Assembly (NCBI GenBank): GCA_038240295.1
Contig: JBBSDW010000071.1
Span: forward strand, 1-16,675
Direction of reading: 5' to 3'
Origin: JABDDM01 sp038240295
GTDB taxonomy: Bacteria; Bacteroidota; Ignavibacteria; Palsa-1295
DNA: 16,675 bases
Shown here piece by piece: positions 14,342 to 16,675 of this stretch (position 1 is its first letter; each line of letters opens with the position of its first letter). The position numbers and the translations under genes are program-made. The notes under the pieces are model-generated. The model was not told where the DNA came from, ran no database searches, and was given only the letters and a program-made list of their open reading frames with translations.

Positions 14342-16675
14342 ATGAAAACACAGCTACGCTCTAAGGCCATAGCCCTGGTCACTACTCTGCTGTTGATTGC
14401 AGTCTCAAGTTTGCCAAACTTGTATGCAGCCACAACAACAACACTTCTTCCAACCGAAACCTTTTCGGGTACTTTCCCGCCACCTGGATGGGTTGATAAT
14501 TCCTACGGCGGTTGGTACCAATCGACGAATGGTAACGGGGGCAATAACGGCTCTGCCGTGCTCGACTTTTGGGATTGCAACACGGGTGAATTTACTTCAC
14601 CGGCAGTTGATGCCTCTGTCTATTCTGGAGCAGGCGACACGTCTTTTGTCGACTTCGACATGTGGTTCGAGAAGGATTACTACGACGCTAACTACGGGTC
14701 AGACATTGTCAATATTTATGCGCACGGTTCCAGTACGGTGACACTTGCGACGTTCGACTCGCAAAAGGATTTCACTTATGACAATTCGAATTCTTATAGT
14801 TACTACTACGATCCACTGACCTCCTCGTCGTACTGGCGCCATTACCATCTCGGGATTCCTGCATCGGCGAGGAGCGCCGGGTTAACGATTGGTTTCGACG
14901 GGTACAGTGTGAGTAGTTGTGGTGGTCAATTCGCGATCGATAATGTGACCATCACCGGCACGCACTATAACCATATTGCTTACTCGCCTTTATTCATCAA
15001 TTTCGGCACGTTCAGCTTGGGTTCGACAAGCGGCGCACGTTCGGTTGTGATCTCAAATCCTAACCCTGGCCCAGTATCAATCTCAAACGTTGCACTCGGT
15101 GGCGCCCAGCCCGGTGACTATGCAATTACCAGGACGCCCACCAGCATTCCAGGTGGAACTGCCGCCAAGCCTGGCCTTGATTCGATTCTTGTGACGTTCA
15201 GCCCAACGGCTGCAGGCACGAGAAACGCTTCAGTGAGCTTCAGCGATAATTCCGACGGTCCGACGTTCGTAAGTGTGCCATTAAGCGGTAACGGGGTTGC
15301 ACCTGTGATCACGGTAACGCCGAGTACCCTCTTTGCGAAGACCCGGACGAAGCTTGGTTCGGTACTCGATCAGTATGTGTTGATCGCGGCCAGCGGAGCA
15401 GGGTCTGTTGTAATCTCACCGACGACTTCCATCAGCGGAGATTACCCAGGCGAATACACGATTACCAAGCTTCCATCGTCACCGATTCCGAACGGGGCTG
15501 TCGATACGATCTGGGTTCGCTACCATCCGACGATCGAAGGTTCACGGCCTGCCGTGTTGAATATCGTTTCGAACGCATCCAACGGTACGCAGCAGGTGAT
15601 CTTGAAGGGAGTTGGAATTTTGGGACGATTAGTTGTCACACCGAGCCAGTTGAATTTCGATTCGGTGAACATTGGTATGACCTTCTGTCAGAATATCACG
15701 ATCTATAACGCCGGCAGTGATACGGTTCTCTTGACGCATAACTATTTCTCAAGTGCCGACGCGGATTTTACGCTCACGCCTGTCACAGGTTCCGATTCGA
15801 TCCTGCCGCCAGGTGAGAGCCGCACTGCGAGGGTATGCTTCACACCCATTCGCAATGGTGTGCGCCAGGCGCGTTACCGGATCACCACAAATATTCCGAT
15901 GACGTTCGATATCCCACGTCGTGATACGAGTTCGTTCATCGTCAACATTATCGGTGAAGGCCGACCGTTCGGAAGACTCGCCATTGGCGGTTCGAGCATC
16001 GTCGATTCCATGGTTGTTGGCAAACAAATCTGTCGAACCGATACCTTCTATAACACAGGGACATCGGATGTAACGATCACGTCCGCCTCGATCACCGGTG
16101 CCGATTCAAGTGACTATACGCTGTCGGGAGTTACTTTCCCGATCGTAGTTGCGCAAGGCGGACAACAGGTGTTTTCACTATGCGTGACACCAAGCCGTCG
16201 CGGCGACCGAACCGCTACGCTTTCGATCACCGGTGTGACGAACGGCCAAAGCATCGGCGCGACGCTTCCGCTCGATGTTTTCGGTCAGCTTGCGTGTGCA
16301 TCGGCAACGCCGTCGACCGCATTCACGAATAAGACGTGCGTCGGGATGATGGATACCGCGTTTGTTACAGTCAGCAACTGCGGCGATATCGCCTCAGCCT
16401 ACACGGCATCCCTGCCTGCTGGCACAATGACGTACGCAATCGTCGGCGCCGCAACGTCTGCGATCGTTGGGGCAAACGGTACGACCACGTTCCCAGTCAT
16501 GTTCATGCCGACCGATCGCACGCCGCAGGATGTAACGCTTACGATCACGGGTAACAATGGTGTATCGCAGACGGTATCGCTCGCAGGTCAGGGTCAGGCA
16601 GCTACGGTTGCAGGATCTGGCACAGCTGATTCCACCTACGTCAATTCGTCGTCGAACGTCAACGTGACGATCAAC
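14342..16675 (+). CDS. Giant secreted protein with ASH/choice-of-anchor-D-like repeats, 3'-partial
   Basis: The frame is open for 778 codons to the last base, so the gene continues beyond the window. A clear signal peptide opens it: basic KTQLRSK, a hydrophobic core AIALVTTLLLIAV, and a likely cleavage after LYA (about residue 29). Residues about 38-206 form a jelly-roll module like choice-of-anchor J/cleaved-adhesin domains (ETFSGTFPPPGW at the start, FAIDNVTITG at the end). From about 211 come at least five Ig-like repeats of about 100-115 residues of the ASPM-SPD2-Hydin/choice-of-anchor D type, each with a pattern such as INFGTFSLGS, VTFSPTAAGTRNASVSF and PLSGNG. Repeats C and D have a Cys pair with identical 50-residue spacing (449/499 and 564/614). 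It is most likely an outer surface or secreted structural/adhesive protein. A T9SS sorting domain is expected at the unseen C-terminus. It has its own promoter. Confidence 0.92.
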   Translation, partial: MKTQLRSKAIALVTTLLLIAVSSLPNLYAATTTTLLPTETFSGTFPPPGWVDNSYGGWYQSTNGNGGNNGSAVLDFWDCNTGEFTSPAVDASVYSGAGDTSFVDFDMWFEKDYYDANYGSDIVNIYAHGSSTVTLATFDSQKDFTYDNSNSYSYYYDPLTSSSYWRHYHLGIPASARSAGLTIGFDGYSVSSCGGQFAIDNVTITGTHYNHIAYSPLFINFGTFSLGSTSGARSVVISNPNPGPVSISNVALGGAQPGDYAITRTPTSIPGGTAAKPGLDSILVTFSPTAAGTRNASVSFSDNSDGPTFVSVPLSGNGVAPVITVTPSTLFAKTRTKLGSVLDQYVLIAASGAGSVVISPTTSISGDYPGEYTITKLPSSPIPNGAVDTIWVRYHPTIEGSRPAVLNIVSNASNGTQQVILKGVGILGRLVVTPSQLNFDSVNIGMTFCQNITIYNAGSDTVLLTHNYFSSADADFTLTPVTGSDSILPPGESRTARVCFTPIRNGVRQARYRITTNIPMTFDIPRRDTSSFIVNIIGEGRPFGRLAIGGSSIVDSMVVGKQICRTDTFYNTGTSDVTITSASITGADSSDYTLSGVTFPIVVAQGGQQVFSLCVTPSRRGDRTATLSITGVTNGQSIGATLPLDVFGQLACASATPSTAFTNKTCVGMMDTAFVTVSNCGDIASAYTASLPAGTMTYAIVGAATSAIVGANGTTTFPVMFMPTDRTPQDVTLTITGNNGVSQTVSLAGQGQAATVAGSGTADSTYVNSSSNVNVTIN

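Noticed and set aside
14397..14741. Open frame of 114 codons in another frame of the second surface gene
   Set aside because: It lies wholly within the signal-peptide-bearing frame that runs to the window edge and has no motif of its own.

Overview
The window looks like a chromosome segment from a Bacteroidota/FCB-group bacterium, most plausibly an Ignavibacteria- or Kapaibacteria-like lineage. Three things point there. The first gene ends in a type IX secretion (T9SS) C-terminal sorting domain of the NYPNPFNPTT type. The last gene is preceded by an exact Bacteroidota-type promoter (TTTG-N18-TATATTTG). A divergent DUF3822-like gene sits directly before rsmD-coaD, an order I recall from Bacteroidota. 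This placement is inference from motifs, not a phylogeny. All genes lie on the plus strand, and I saw no tRNA, rRNA, insertion sequence, phage gene or CRISPR array.

Layout. Bases 2-5200 encode a very large secreted surface protein whose first few codons lie outside the window; it ends at a near-perfect intrinsic terminator. Bases 5388-12881 hold nine closely spaced genes: hrcA, grpE, dnaJ, a membrane-anchored ComEA-like helix-hairpin-helix protein, the DUF3822-like gene, rsmD, coaD, a class Ib aspartate aminotransferase and nadE. Intergenic gaps are 4-51 nt and no internal terminator was seen, so they may form one long transcription unit or a few nested ones. A 274-nt gene-free stretch follows. 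Next come two single-gene units, each closed by a strong hairpin terminator: a zinc-ribbon protein with a UvrD/PcrA-tail-like module (13156-13623) and rpsU (13786-13980, GTG start). A 361-nt intergenic region then carries the rpsU terminator and the promoter of a second giant secreted protein (14342 to the right edge), open through the last base and therefore 3'-partial.

How the genes work together. HrcA, GrpE and DnaJ are the heat-shock repressor and the DnaK co-chaperones. RsmD and S21 act on the ribosome, CoaD and NadE finish CoA and NAD synthesis, and AspC links aspartate to the TCA cycle. The two surface proteins are modular beta-rich exoproteins. I do not see a complete new system. The points most worth a second look are the zinc-ribbon/UvrD-tail protein, the degenerate RsmD catalytic motif, the lack of a proper CIRCE operator before hrcA, the cysteine-pair pattern in both giant proteins, and the strong excess of GATC.
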